Below, piece after piece: positions 33,495-44,931 of a stretch of 64,000 bases of DNA. Every line of letters begins with the position of its first letter. Position 1 is the first letter of the stretch. The notes beneath the pieces are model-generated. The model saw only the letters and a list, made by a program, of their open reading frames with translations. It did no database searches and was not told the DNA's origin. The stretch comes from Stropharia rugosoannulata (taxonomy: Eukaryota > Basidiomycota > Agaricomycetes > Agaricales > Strophariaceae), in the NCBI GenBank assembly GCA_028532985.1, contig JANCIK010000005.1:1618501-1682500 (forward strand). The letters run 5' to 3'. The position numbers were made by a program, and so were the translations under genes.

Positions 33495-35983
33495 TGCGTC
33501 AAGGAGAGGTCGTGTTGATGTTTGATAGAGATGATCACACAGGGAAGATAGAGATAGCAGGGTATGCGCTACCAAAGAATAAGAAGCGATTTGGGAGTGC
33601 TGAGCTCAGGGATGTATACATGGCTCAAGCAGTACATGAAGCTAAGATGGAGGATGATGAAAAAGAAAGAATATACAAGTATTTTCAGCAGTGCGAATGG
33701 CGCAAAGAGGAAGTAGTCAAAGGAGAGCCTAGAGGGCAGTTCCGTGCATGGCACGAGGAACAGGTCCCTAGTAAGAGACAAGGAGTCACGTGTAAGCACT
33801 TGACTGGCAAAAATGCCATAACCGTTACAGTGCTCGCAGGAAAGAAGTATAAGCCAGTGGCTGAGAAAGTCAGGCCTGTTTATCAAGATTTACCAGAGAA
33901 ATTTAGAATAGTGAGGGAGATTAAAGGGGACCCGCTAAAAGACATGCTGCAATTGTCACTGCATCTGCCAGACTTTGTACCTACAGGTCGGTACACTGCC
34001 GAGCACATGGAGGGGATTGACAAGGCGCATGAAGGGGATTTCCTGTGGTCTAAGGAGCGCAAGTTGGTGCATCAAGTTTTCATGCAGCAGAATGAGGTGT
34101 TTGCATAGGATGACACAGAGAAGGGTAGATTCTGTACGGACTTCTTCCCTCCAGTAGATATTCCCACTGTAGAGCACATGCCTTGGGTATTGAAGAACAT
34201 TCCAATACCACCTGGGATGTATGAGCACATATGTGAATTCATTGCCACCAAGATTCGTGCAGGCACGTATGAGCCCTCGAGCTCATTGTACCGGTCGCGC
34301 TGGTTTACAGTGACTAAGAAAGATGGGGTCTCGTTCAGAATTGTGCACAGTTTGGAGCCATTAAATGCAGTAACCATTGCACATTCAGGGCTACCTCCAG
34401 CAGCAGAGAGCCTAGCGGAACACTTTGCGGGGCACGCATGTGGCAGCATTCTAGAGTTGTATGTTGGGTACGATGAGCGGCTGTTAGCTGAGTCCTCTCG
34501 AGATCTGACTACATTCCAGACGCTGTTCGGTGTGCTGCACTTAGTAACTCTACCTATGGGATGGACGAACTCTGTACCTATCTTTCATGGGGATGTCACT
34601 TATATATTACACGATGAGATACCTGAAGTTACAGAGCCCTACATAGATGATGTACCTATAAGGGGACCTAAAACGCGCTATGAGTTAGAAGGAGGAGGAT
34701 ACAAGACAATACCGGAGAACAAAGGAATAAGGAGATTTGTGTGGGAGCATATGTTGAATGTCAACAGGATTGTGCAGCGCATGAAGTACTCAGGAGGAAC
34801 ATTTAGTGGAAAGAAGTCCATACTGTGTGCGGCTGAGATAGTAGTGGTGGGGTACTTGTGCACATACGAAGGGCAAAGGCCAGCACCTGATAAAGTGCAT
34901 GTGATCCTCAATTGGGGGCCATGCAAGAACATCAGTGATGTGTGCACATTCATGGGTACAATGGGTCTGCTATGTATTTACATCTCAGACTATGCAAAGC
35001 ATGCAGAGCACATACAGCGGCTATTGTGTGGGAAAGAGCCCTTTGAGTGGGGGCCCGCCCAACAAGCTAGCATGGACTTGCTGAAAGACAGTGCATGCAA
35101 CGCACATTGCATGAAACCATTGGACTACACATTACCGGGGCTGATTACTTTGGCTGTAGACACATCCTGGCGCGTGGTAGGGTTCTATATTTACCAGCAG
35201 GACCCACAAGATTCGAAGAAGAGGGTATATGCGCACTTCAGATCAATACTGTTAACGGAACGCGAGCAGCGTTTCTCACAGCCCAAGAGGGAGTTGTATG
35301 GACTCTTACATGCGCTGCAAGCCTGTTATTACTGGCTCATCGGTGCGTGCAAGCTGGTGGTGGAGACAGATGCCAAATACTTGAAGGGCATGCTGGATAA
35401 TCCGGGCATGGGCCCTAATGCGACTATTAATCACTGGATAGATAAAATACTTATGTATCACTTCCAGTTGAAACATGTTGCGGGCAAAACATTTGGTGCG
35501 GATGGTTTATCACGCAGAGAAGGGCAACTGGGAGATGAGGCATATGCGCACTCTGAAGAAGATGATGATCATGAGGTGGGACCGCTCGAATACAAGAAAG
35601 TCTATGAAGATGACCCGGATCCCCTGGACTTTGAGGAGTTCAAAGAACAGATTGATGATCGCAGCAGGTATCTATACACAGGACTCCTCAACAAGTTGTT
35701 TGAAGGTCCCACTGTGCGCAAGTTACCAGAAGCGTGCTCTATAGGCTGTTTCCAGCAGGAGCTTGAGCGTGCACGGAAAGAGACGGAAGCGGAAAAGCGG
35801 GCCGTGCGGGACTTCATACAGAAAGAGAGTGTGCTGCTCATGCAGCGCGAGTACTTAGAGAAATTCATACTAGTGCATGCAATACCCGACTCCAGAATAG
35901 AGGATCTGGAGGATGAGGAGTACGATGAGTGCAACAGGACATCTGCAGGAAAAGATATGGATGAGAAATTGCTGGTGATACGC
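33491..35983 (+). pseudogene. Reverse transcriptase and RNase H of the old Gypsy element
   Basis: One reading frame runs 33491-35983 with a single internal TAG at 34106-34108 (GTGTTTGCATAGGATGAC), one transition from TGG. After the stop it reads EHMPWVLKNIPIPPGMYEHI, FTVTKKDGVSFRIVHSLEPL and PYIDDVPIRGP (the YxDD catalytic motif). RNase H follows (TLAVDTSWRVVGFYIYQQ, KRELYGLLHALQACYYWL, VETDAKYL, DGLSRREG). The frame is cut at 35983 by the reversed solo LTR. Removing the LTR and one copy of its ACGC duplication would bring the upstream and downstream frames into register. Confidence 0.8.
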
Positions 35984-37396
35984 TGAGAGGTCTGCTGCGG
36001 GGCTAGACTCGAATCACAAGAAACACAACACACACAACCCCAGCGGAGCGAGATCCTATCCCCTAGATCGAGCGATGCTCTTCAGTTAAGCAGATTATAG
36101 ATGTCTACGCTTCTCCTGGTTCTCTCCGCTGAGCGGACTGTGATGTTTAAGAGTCTCGTAAGTGCAGTCCAGATGTCCGCTGTACAGTGCCTGCAAGTTC
36201 GTTTTTAAGGAGGGGTTTAATTCTAGAAGTCTCAGATTAATGTCTGGGCGACCTCCACTGAGCACAGGGTATCGATAGTAATGTATAGTTTTGATGGTGG
36301 CTCTGCGGGGCTTATTCCGCTGGGTGGGTTTGAGGTCCGGTGACCGATGCAGATGCTCACACAAGCTGGTATTCCCAATTGTGCCCCGCTCCGCTGACTA
36401 TCCAAAGTCGTTCCGCTGGGACTGTCCAAAGTCCTGTTCCGCTGAGGCTATCCAGAACCTCGTTCACCCGGTGGTGCAGTCTCAATTCACAAAACACTAC
36501 AGCGCGAGTTTTCGTACACGGTTGTACTGACTCCCCGCTGAGCTCTCCAAATGACCCGGTGGCCAGAAGCTATCCAAAACTTCTATGATTCACAATACAC
36601 TTCACAGTAAAGACCCTAACAAAAGCTAAACACAGCCCGCTGACGGTCTGGGACAGAGCCCAACACACAGATCTAGTGGGTAGACAATTGCTTGATTTCT
36701 GTAGTTACAATTACAAGTTTATATAGACGCGTGCTGTGTACTAATTTAGGTGGAGAGTAAATACTAGCAACGCCGGACCAAAGGTCTGCTGGGCGCATGT
36801 ACCTCCGCTGGGCGTTTTGATGACTACTCCGCTGAGCGCGACCTGATCCCGTTGCGTCGCCCGCCTCCGCCGAGAGACGCCGTTAAACTCCGCTGAGCGA
36901 TTCCTTCTTGGTTATTGAGGTCTGGTTACCGCTGTCAAGGTTCCCCAGCGGAGCCCCGTGCTGTGCGCATTGTTCATTCCCTCGGGCATCACACGCTCCA
37001 GCGCGCGCGCCACGGTCACCTGACGAGTGGACTTAGGCAAATTTTGCCTTTATGATGTGTTCCGCTGAGCCCCTTGAGGCCTTGTCTACACACAGTCCTG
37101 CTCATCGCCTTTGATATTTTTACTCAGCTGTACTCCTGTCTTCCGCTGAGAAGACAGTAACCGTTATGTGCTCCGCTGACAGCTATCCCGGGTACTTCAA
37201 CTGTGTACTCATGGCCTGTACAGTCCGCTGAACCCCACACAACCGCCCGCTGAACACACACGTGATGATTTGTGATGCACGCGCTGAGCGCTGAGACGGC
37301 TGACCAGGCTAGTCACCGCTCCGCTGTACCCCTGCACTTCAGCCCAAAGCGCCCGCTGTAGCCACTTACAGCCTTGGTGTAGACGCAGGCCTGTCA
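35984..37396 (-). mobile_element. Reversed solo LTR, CAGCGG-rich variant of the same family
   Basis: On the minus strand it starts TGACAGGCCTGCG and ends GCAGACCTCTCA. It is flanked by ACGC on both sides (35980-35983 and 37397-37400). Long blocks match the LTR at 30601 in reverse, for example CTAACAAAAGCTAAACACAG. It is longer than that LTR (1413 bp) and carries about 21 copies of CCGCTG on the plus strand (CAGCGG in LTR sense), including three near-tandem units of about 24 bp at 36388-36455. No internal element sequence accompanies it. Confidence 0.85.
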
Positions 37397-38846
37397 ACGC
37401 TACTGGTTGCAGAATCCAACCACTAGGCCTAAAGGCATGACGGAGCGAGAATATCAGAACTTTACAAGGAATGCTTGTAACTTCTTCTTAGACAAGGATG
37501 GGCGGATGTATCGGCGATCCATAGATGACGCACATAAGTTGGTGATAGAGCAGGCACAGCAGACACGCATGCTGTGCTCAGTGCATGACAGCTTGGGGCA
37601 CAGAGGAGCATACTCTACATGCAAACTGCTAGCTGAGCACTTCTGGTGGCCTGAGTTGGAAAGGGATGTCTACTGGTATGTGAAAACATGTCATGTCTGT
37701 CAGTTAAGGCAGAAGACAATCATCCAGATCCCGTGCACCGAGACACACACACCGTCTATCTTCCAGCAACTACACGCGGACACTATGAACATGTCCCCGG
37801 CCTCCAATGTGTATAATTACATAGTGCACGGAAGATGTGCGCTGAGCTCATGGGCAGAAGGGCGGCCATTAAAGAAAGAGAATGCCTGTGCAATAGCACA
37901 GTGGATATTCGAGGACATTATCTGTCGTTGGGGCTGTCTGCAAGAAATCATCACAGACAATGGTGGACCATTCCGTGCAGCACTCAAGTATTTAGAAAAG
38001 AAGTATGGGATTACAGGGATTACTATCTCCGCGTACAATTTGCAAGCGAATGGCAAAATAGAGCATCCCCATTGGGACATAAGACAGATGTTGTGGAAAG
38101 CTTGTGGAGGGACAGAGGGCACGCATAAGTGTTGGAGTAGATTCTTCTACCATGTGTTGTGGGCGGATCGTATCACTGTGTGACAAGGATTCAGGTGTTC
38201 CCCATTCTTCATGGTAATGGGCACACACCCCATACTACCATTCGACATAGCAGAAGCGACTTGGCTGGTGAAACTACCAGATCGCATACTGACTACAGAG
38301 GAGTTAGTGGGGTATTGCGCACGCACACTAGCCAAACATTGTGACACAGTAGAGGAGATGCACACATGAGTATCGAAGATGAAAAGAGACGCAATCAGGG
38401 CATTTGAAAACAAGCACTTGGCTAAAATCCGTGACTATGTGTTTAAGCCAGGAGATGTGGTGCTAATGAGGAACTCGGGCATAGAATCCAGTCTGAACCG
38501 TAAGATGCTTGCACGATGGAACGGGCCTTACATCATTATCGCACGAAAAGATGGTGGAGCATACTTAGTGGCAGAGATGGATGGCTCTGTGTTGAAGGAT
38601 AAGGTGGCGGCGTTCCGCCTCATTCCCTACTTTGCACGAAGGCAGCTGCGCTTACCGGATGGCTTGGGTGATATAATTGATCAGACCAAGGAGAACCTCG
38701 CTAAAATGTTAGAGGCACCGGATTACAAGCCAGCTATTCCCAAAGATTATATCTTTGACAAGCCTAGTGTACCCTCGGGTAGCAGTGTGCTTACAGTGGA
38801 AGAAGATGAAGAAGACGAGGATGATTGGGGCAAAGAAGATGTTTAG
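37397..38846 (+). pseudogene. Integrase of the old Gypsy element
   Basis: Continues the RT-RNase H frame after the solo LTR. It has the zinc-binding N-terminus (HDSLGH, then CHVCQLRQ), the catalytic core (LHADTMNM, ITDNGGPFRA, GKIEHPHW: the D, D and E positions) and a C-terminal domain (FKPGDVVLMRNSG, LARWNGPYII). It ends in an acidic tail, EEDEEDEDDW. Two in-frame TGA codons (38181-38183 and 38367-38369) are each one C-to-T change from CGA. Inactive. Confidence 0.8.
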
Positions 38847-38972
38847 GGATGCGAGCATCGTAGGAAGAAAGCGACCACAATATAATATATTGGGTAAAGA
38901 AGATGGGGAACACAAAGAGAGCTAGCTACAGATGCCCCTTTAAGGTGCACAGTGCACATTGAGCCAGGCTAT

Positions 38973-40285
38973 CTACTGGGCAGGTTTGTCCTCGGTGGCA
39001 GTAACACCAGTAACGTCGAGGCTGTGCTGCAAGACGACAAGTTGCTTGACAAGGAGCGTGCAGCGCTTGAGGATGAAGTCGACCTTGTGGAGATCACAAA
39101 TGATCTCTGCTTGTAAATCACCAATGAGGCGGCACATCACCAACTCGGAAGGGTTACCTGTGTTAAGGGGCTCCTTAAGGAGGTTAGTGGCAGCATCAAG
39201 ACAAGCATTGACCTTGTTGTTGTCCAAAACGAGAGAAGTGCCTGAAGAAGAAGGGTTAGAAAAGATTAGTAAGAGAACAGTGCAATACACGCACCTTGCA
39301 TAATAAAAGGAGAGTCGGGAAACGTAGGAACACCCTCTGAGCCCAGCCTGGCTTTCTTAGGAGAGGCTTCACCTGCGGCGGCGTCACAGAATGAGCAACG
39401 AAGCTCGGTCTGACGATAAGTCATGCCTCGACCAAAGGGACGAGAGCAGTAACCAGGAGTGTCTCTGTGCTTGTGCTGGTATTTCTATAAGAATCTAAGT
39501 GCGCACAGCGGAGACAAGTCAAACACACACCTGCTTGGGAGTATCAGGGGGTGCAGTGCGCTTCTTGTTAGGACTCGGCTCGGGTGATGCTGCCTGCTGG
39601 GAGGACCTCCCTCAGTTGCAGCTTCAACTTTGTCGTCAAGGGCCATCTTTTTGAGGAGCATGTAAAGTTGCATGTTAGTGATGTCTGGTAAAGAAGCTAA
39701 GGTTAGCCACACCTTGTCATCTTCAGAGTTGGGAGATGTAGTACCTCCAGGTGCAGAGGCAGTCTCAAGGTCCGCGGTTGCAGAACATGTAAGAATGCGA
39801 ACATTGCACTGCATGCACCAAAGGGGATTAAGTATAGAAAGGGTTAGGAAAGGAAGATAAACATACTGGTCCAGTAGGGGTATGGGTGTGCTGACGAGAA
39901 GCGGCAGCCTTGGCCTTGAGGACTTGTTCATGCAAGTTGATAAATGCATTGGCAGCAGGGGAGAAGGAGCGAATGTGGTGGTCAGCCTCGAGCAACGTAT
40001 ATATGGCACAAGTCTCATTGAGTATCTCGATAGCTTCATTGTTGTTTATAACGCAAGTGATACTGCCGTGTGCATCGCGCCAGCAGTTCTGCAATCGTGC
40101 CAGACAAGTCAGTAACATACAACAGGGGAACCGCGCAATGCACGCACCAAATCGACAGCAAGCAGCTCCAGGCTGCCAGTGTAATTCGCAGGAGTAGCAG
40201 AGGCCAACCCACGAATGTCCTGGATCAGCAAGAGCTGATGCTTGACATTGGTGAAGTTAAAAAGAGGAGCATGAGTAGTAGCCAT
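38973..40285 (-). pseudogene. Antisense spliced gene C inside the Gypsy block
   Basis: Exons on the minus strand: 40121-40285 (MATTHAPLFNFTNVKHQ), 39867-40088 (NCWRDAHGSITCVINNN), about 39530-39808 (CNVRILTCSATADLE), one ending near 39305 (CSRPFGRGMTYRQTELRCSF) and a last one, 38973 to about 39240 (LVLDNNKVNACLDAATNLL). Introns have GT/AG ends and CTAAC branch motifs; the first is only 32 bp. Exon 3 needs one frameshift (near 39605) to reach the Lys/Pro-rich stretch PNKKRTAPPDTPK. The Cys motif RCSFCDAAAG may bind zinc. A TATA box lies 58 bp upstream of the ATG. Function unknown; orientation is opposite to the surrounding pol. Confidence 0.55.
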
Positions 40286-40342
40286 AGTGGTGGTTGAGAA
40301 AGTAGGAATAAAATGCAATGCGCTCATACAGAGACGGCAAGC

Positions 40343-40352
40343 GCTTATATAG
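40343..40352 (-). promoter_or_regulatory. TATA box of antisense gene C
   Basis: The minus strand reads ACTATATAAGCGC. The young chromovirus is inserted about 70 bp further upstream, at 40424. Confidence 0.5.
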
Positions 40353-40424
40353 TATTCACAGGGATGATCAGCGCTGTGCGCAGCTGATGACCGACTGAAC
40401 AGCAGGCCCAAGGAGTTAAGGAAG

Positions 40425-40934
40425 TGTAAGGGCGACTCTGCGCAGTGTCGAGCTCACACGAGACCTAGCAGAGGGATTCCGAAGTTTATTAAGCTGTAAA
40501 CTATAAATACAATAGAAGCGCACCTAGCAGAGGGATTCCGAAGACAAAAGCCTAAGGAAACCCGCTGCCGGGCGCCACAGTACATAATAGAAGCGTTGAT
40601 TGATGCGTGAGAATAAACTATACAGTTGATCCGCCACAAGAAGCCACCACATCACGTCCTCATGTGATGTGCATCATACATCATATGCACAACACATGAT
40701 GGACGTGTCCCATCAGTACGTCACATGATGTAAACCGCGCGCGCCTGTGCACAGTACACACTGCAGAGCATAGTGTACACTGCACGGGCTGCGCGCAGCA
40801 TAAGAAAAAATAAAAATAAAATAAAATAAAAGAAAGTGAAGGAAGACGAAATGAAATAAAATAAAATAAAGAAAGTGAAGGAAGACGAAATGAAATAAAA
40901 TAAAATAAAGGGTGACGCACGGCATCCCCTTACA
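40425..40934 (-). repeat. 3' LTR of the chromovirus
   Basis: Ends are TGTAAGG and CCTTACA. It contains a 23-bp direct repeat (CCTAGCAGAGGGATTCCGAA, near 40463 and 40523) and AT-rich AAATAAAATAAAA runs that give spurious Phe-rich frames on the minus strand. Confidence 0.9.
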
Positions 40935-40952
40935 TCACCCCCCCCCTTCAAG
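40935..40952 (-). promoter_or_regulatory. Polypurine tract of the chromovirus
   Basis: On the minus strand TTGAAGGGGGGGGGTGA lies directly before the 3' LTR, the expected primer for plus-strand DNA synthesis. Confidence 0.75.
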
Positions 40953-43245
40953 ACACGGCGTCCCGGCGTGGTAAGGTGATCCACTCGCCACCATTGACTG
41001 TTCTATACCGTCCAGGTTCAATTGCCAGGGAGCCAATAACCCGCGGAGCATCAGGATGTTCCCGGTAGAACTTGGCCACCAGCTGAGGTGAGAAGACGTC
41101 TTCCGCATGCTCCCAGGAGTTCTCCTCATACCCATACCCCTTCCATTTGACGAGGAACTGAAGCCTGTTTCGATGGATGCAGCTGTTGAGGATGGCCTCA
41201 ACCTCGTACTCCAGCTCGTTATCCACCAGCTCAGGCTCCGGAGGAGGCGCTGCGATGCGGCCCGGAATAGGGTCAGGGAGACAGGGCGTGAGCTTGACGA
41301 CAGGGAAGACAGGGTGGAGACGCTTGAGAGAAACCGGGAGTTTGAGACGGTAGGCATGAGATCCAACAGCAGCCTCGACCGTATACGGGCCCAGGAGACG
41401 GTGGGACAACTTCTTGGAGGGACGGGAGGTACGGATGTCTGACGCATCCAGGTAGACCTTGTCACCTGGTTTGTACACCGGGAGAGGGTCACGTTGCTGG
41501 TTGTAGAAGCAAGCCATGTCATCTTTGGCCTTAGCCAGCGCTGACTTGGCTTCTTCCAACGTACTGGCCATCTGCTCCTTGAACTCATTCACAGTCTCCA
41601 GAGACGATGGAGCTTCATGAGGTTCAAAGCCCATCCGAGGGTGTCGTCCAGTGTCGAGCATGAAAGGCGTATGCTGGGTGGAGGCGTGGACATGGTTGTT
41701 GTACTGGAACTCGGCCAAAGGCAAGAGATCCTCCCAGTCGTCCTGACGCTCATTCACGAAGGTTCGCAAGTACTGTTCCAACTCCATGTTAACGCGCTCC
41801 GTCTGACCATCAGATTGGGGGTGGTAGGCAGTGGACGTCGCCAGGCGGATTCCCAACAACCGGTAAAGCTCTCTGGTGAACTCGGCAATGAACTGAGGCC
41901 CACGATCCGAGAGGACTATCCGAGGGAGACCATGGTGGCGCCAGACATAACAGAGATAGAGCCGGGCCGCTCCAAGTGCACTAACAGTGGTAGTCATTGG
42001 GATAAAGTGACCGCGCTTGGAGACTGAGTCTATCACGTTCATGATGGCGTCATGCCCATTGGAGAGAGGGAGTTCCACGATGAAGTCCACACTGATAACT
42101 GCCCAGCGTTGCTCAGGGATAGGGAGAGGATGAAGCTCACCAACCGGGCGGTGACGCTGGATCTTGGTGCGAATACAGAGGTCACAGGTCTTGCAGTACT
42201 GTCCAATGTACCGAGACATCTGGGGCCACCAGTAGTTGCGCAATACTAACTCCAGTGTCTTCCAACGTCCAGCATGACCAGCCACCTTGGTGTCGTGGTG
42301 TAAGGAGACAATACAGCGGCGGAGATCAGGGTCGTTGGGGACATAGATCTTATCCCGGAAGCTGAGGAGACCATCTTGCATCCTCCACTCCAAGGATCGC
42401 ATAGAACGGGCCCCACTGCTCAACAGACCCTTCGCTGCCTTCGCGACCATCTCCTCATGTTTCCCCTGGTGGTTTCCCTTCCGGATCTCGTGTAACAAGT
42501 CCTTCTCTTCGCCCACCAACTCCACCGCTTCAAGCACCCGGATAGCAAAGAAGGCAGGCTTGAGGAGTGTCATCTCAGCGTTATCCCCAGTGCCGTCTCC
42601 ATGGTCAGCTCGTCGCGAGAGGGCATCAGGTTTCCCCATGGAACGGCCAGGGCGGTGGCGGAGCGTGAAGTCGAAGCGAGAGAGGTAGAGGGACCAGCGG
42701 GCCTGTCTGCGGTTAAGCTTTTTGGCCGTCATGAAGTACTCCAGATTCTTGTGGTCTGTCCAGATCTCCACCGGATGAGCTGCACCTTCAAGGAAGTGTC
42801 TCCACTCCTCCAGGGCTCGAATCACTGCCAGCATCTCCTTGTCATGGATCTCGTAGTTACGCTGTACGGGACTGAGGCTCTTGGAGTAATAGGCAACAGG
42901 GTGCCATTTCCCATCTTCACGCGACTGCTGAGAGAGCACAGCACCAGTAGCAAAGTCCGAGGAGTCTGCCTCAACGCGGTAGGGCAGGTCGTCACGAGGG
43001 AAAGCCAGGATGGGAGCCGAAGTCATCGCAGTACGCAACATGTCAAAGGCAGCCTGAGCATCAGAGGACCACAACCAGGGAGTGTCCTTACGCGTCAGCT
43101 CAAAAAGCGGACGGGCATGGTGAGAGAAGTCCTCGATGAAGCAGCGATAGAAGTTGACGAAGCCCAAGAAGCTCTGTACCTCCTTGCGTGACTTGGGAAC
43201 TGGCCACTCTGCTACACCCGCAATCTTGACCGGGTCCATCTCCAC
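40948..43245 (-). CDS. Chromovirus Pol, C-terminal part: RT thumb, RNase H, integrase, chromodomain
   Basis: 765 codons in the same frame as the upstream Pol segment, separated from it by one TAG (43246-43248). Order: RT end (FLGFVNFYRCFIEDFS), RNase H (EADSSDFATGAVLSQ, WTDHKNLEYF), integrase zinc finger (HHDTKVAGHAG, CKTCDLC), DDE core (ISVDFIVELP, LSDRGPQF, HPQSDGQTERVN), then the C-terminal domain. A chromodomain follows (EVEAILNSCIHRNRLQFLVK, WKGYGYEENSWEHAEDV) that would guide integration to marked chromatin. All catalytic motifs look intact. The displayed start codon is not a real initiation site. Confidence 0.9.
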   Translation of the reverse strand: MEMDPVKIAGVAEWPVPKSRKEVQSFLGFVNFYRCFIEDFSHHARPLFELTRKDTPWLWSSDAQAAFDMLRTAMTSAPILAFPRDDLPYRVEADSSDFATGAVLSQQSREDGKWHPVAYYSKSLSPVQRNYEIHDKEMLAVIRALEEWRHFLEGAAHPVEIWTDHKNLEYFMTAKKLNRRQARWSLYLSRFDFTLRHRPGRSMGKPDALSRRADHGDGTGDNAEMTLLKPAFFAIRVLEAVELVGEEKDLLHEIRKGNHQGKHEEMVAKAAKGLLSSGARSMRSLEWRMQDGLLSFRDKIYVPNDPDLRRCIVSLHHDTKVAGHAGRWKTLELVLRNYWWPQMSRYIGQYCKTCDLCIRTKIQRHRPVGELHPLPIPEQRWAVISVDFIVELPLSNGHDAIMNVIDSVSKRGHFIPMTTTVSALGAARLYLCYVWRHHGLPRIVLSDRGPQFIAEFTRELYRLLGIRLATSTAYHPQSDGQTERVNMELEQYLRTFVNERQDDWEDLLPLAEFQYNNHVHASTQHTPFMLDTGRHPRMGFEPHEAPSSLETVNEFKEQMASTLEEAKSALAKAKDDMACFYNQQRDPLPVYKPGDKVYLDASDIRTSRPSKKLSHRLLGPYTVEAAVGSHAYRLKLPVSLKRLHPVFPVVKLTPCLPDPIPGRIAAPPPEPELVDNELEYEVEAILNSCIHRNRLQFLVKWKGYGYEENSWEHAEDVFSPQLVAKFYREHPDAPRVIGSLAIEPGRYRTVNGGEWITLPRRDAVS

Positions 43246-44931
43246 CTAACCTTCCGAGATGATGAGCCCCAGATACTCAATGCGACGCTTCTCAAACTCG
43301 CACTTCTCCGGCTTGAGATACAACCGGTGAAGTCGCAGACGCTCCATGACCAGACGTGTCACCCGACGATGTTCCTCGAGGGTCTTGGTGTAGATGAGGA
43401 TATCATCAAGGTAGACACAGACAATGCCCTTGAAAATGAGGTCGTTGAATATCTCGTTCATCATGGTCTGGAACGTTGCAGGCGAGTTGGTGAGACCAAA
43501 GAACATAACCGTAGGCTTGAACAGACCGCGGTTTGTTCGGAACGCTGCCTTCCACTCGTCTCCCTCCTTGATGCGCACATTGTTGTACCCCCACCGCACG
43601 TCAAGCTTGGTGAAGTAGCTGGCACCACGGAGTTGTTGAATGAGGTCAGAGACGAGAGGAAGCGGGTAGCGGTTCTTGATGGTCATGGCGTTCAGCACAC
43701 GGTAGTCCTGGATGAGGTGCAAGGATCCGTCCTTCTTCTTGATAAAGAAGACAGGAGACGCCATCGGAGACTTAGAGGGACGAATACGGCCAGTGGCGAG
43801 GTTCTCCTGTAAGAACGCATCGAGTTCCTTCTGCTCAGGAAGCGTCATAGGATACACCTTGCAGTTGCTGGGTGTTGCTCCAAGTTCCAGTTCAATGGCG
43901 TGATCCCAAGGTCGATGTTCTGGCAAGACATCAAAGGACTCCTTTGAGAAGACGTCCTTGAAGTCATGCAGATGGTTAGGAATGTCGTCGTGGAAGTCCT
44001 TCTGTCCAGAGTTGGACGCAAAGGCTTCTGCGAGCCGCTGGGACACGGTGGAGGTAGACTGAATGAACTGGGACTCGGGGGGTAACGACGCCGCAAACAG
44101 CCGGTTGTCGTCGTCCTCCCAGACAGAGTGGAGGGCCTCTAGTAAGCTGCAAGCATCCTTAGGAGCAGGCAGCGGTTCAACTTCCTCCAACTCCATCTCG
44201 GGGACTTCGTCGTCGTCGTCCTCCAGTTCCATAAGGAGGGGCATAGGGCCCTGGGTACAGGTCTCTACCGCTCTGATCTCTGCGCGAAGCTTAGACTTCT
44301 CCGCACGGATCTCATCACGGCACGTGGAGCACCGGCGCGGGCACCGTGACATCTTCACCTCTCCAGTGATCCAGTCCACTTCAGGGTTGTGTTCTCGAAG
44401 CCAAGTGTGGCCCAGAATCATATCCTGACGTCCGAGGTTGGTGACGGGGAAGACAGCGTGTTCAGTGTGGTCCTTGTAGCGAAGGATGAGCTCCACAATG
44501 GACGTGATAGAGCCGTCTTCATTGAGCGAGCTGTCAACATTGTGGACTGGAATGGGGACCAAGAGAGGGCGTTCCGTCAGCTTGTGCTGCTGGACGTACT
44601 TGCGACTGATGAAGCACTGGTCAGCGCCGCAGTCAACCAGAGGCCTGAGGCAAAAACGCTGGCCCGTGTCCGTGGTCTCAATCTCCACTGGAAGGTGAAG
44701 GGAGTTGGGACTCGGAGTAGCGGCGATGGTGTAATGAGAGGGAAGCGCGCGCTCCCAGCGGCGAGCACGGGCCTGGATGTGTAATGCGGCAATGGAGAGA
44801 GATTTGGGAGCAGGGGATTTAGGCGTGTCAGGCAGTCGTGAAGGTAGGTCTGGAACGGAAATAGATTCACAGGGCTCTACCGACAGTACACTATAACGAC
44901 TGCCACGCGCGAACGAGGGCACGCCGCTCAC
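43246..44931 (-). CDS. Chromovirus Pol, N-terminal part: protease and reverse transcriptase
   Basis: 561 codons. Protease motif FCLRPLVDCGADQCFI has DCGA near residue 100, followed by LGHTWLREHNP. RT starts around residue 340 (ELELGATPSNCKVYPM) with VFFIKKKDGSLHLIQDYR and VYLDDILIYTK (YLDD near residue 515), ending LGLIISEG at a TAG. The frame opens at a GTG that overlaps the Gag stop (GAGTGA), one base back from Gag, so it is probably reached by -1 frameshifting. The single TAG, one transition from CAG, is the only lesion I see in Pol. Confidence 0.9.
   Translation of the reverse strand: MSGVPSFARGSRYSVLSVEPCESISVPDLPSRLPDTPKSPAPKSLSIAALHIQARARRWERALPSHYTIAATPSPNSLHLPVEIETTDTGQRFCLRPLVDCGADQCFISRKYVQQHKLTERPLLVPIPVHNVDSSLNEDGSITSIVELILRYKDHTEHAVFPVTNLGRQDMILGHTWLREHNPEVDWITGEVKMSRCPRRCSTCRDEIRAEKSKLRAEIRAVETCTQGPMPLLMELEDDDDEVPEMELEEVEPLPAPKDACSLLEALHSVWEDDDNRLFAASLPPESQFIQSTSTVSQRLAEAFASNSGQKDFHDDIPNHLHDFKDVFSKESFDVLPEHRPWDHAIELELGATPSNCKVYPMTLPEQKELDAFLQENLATGRIRPSKSPMASPVFFIKKKDGSLHLIQDYRVLNAMTIKNRYPLPLVSDLIQQLRGASYFTKLDVRWGYNNVRIKEGDEWKAAFRTNRGLFKPTVMFFGLTNSPATFQTMMNEIFNDLIFKGIVCVYLDDILIYTKTLEEHRRVTRLVMERLRLHRLYLKPEKCEFEKRRIEYLGLIISEG

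Noticed and set aside
36000..37400. A separate GC-rich gene or promoter island within pol
   Set aside because: It aligns in reverse with the LTR at 30601 and is flanked by a 4-bp duplication, so it is a solo LTR.
40681..40984. Phe/Leu-rich membrane-like proteins on the minus strand (also at 46481-46772)
   Set aside because: They come from the AAATAAAATAAAA runs in the chromovirus LTRs, and all three frames give the same low-complexity pattern.
41107..44784. Long plus-strand frames opposite the chromovirus pol
   Set aside because: Shadows of a GC-rich coding region; no motifs, and the minus strand carries the conserved domains.
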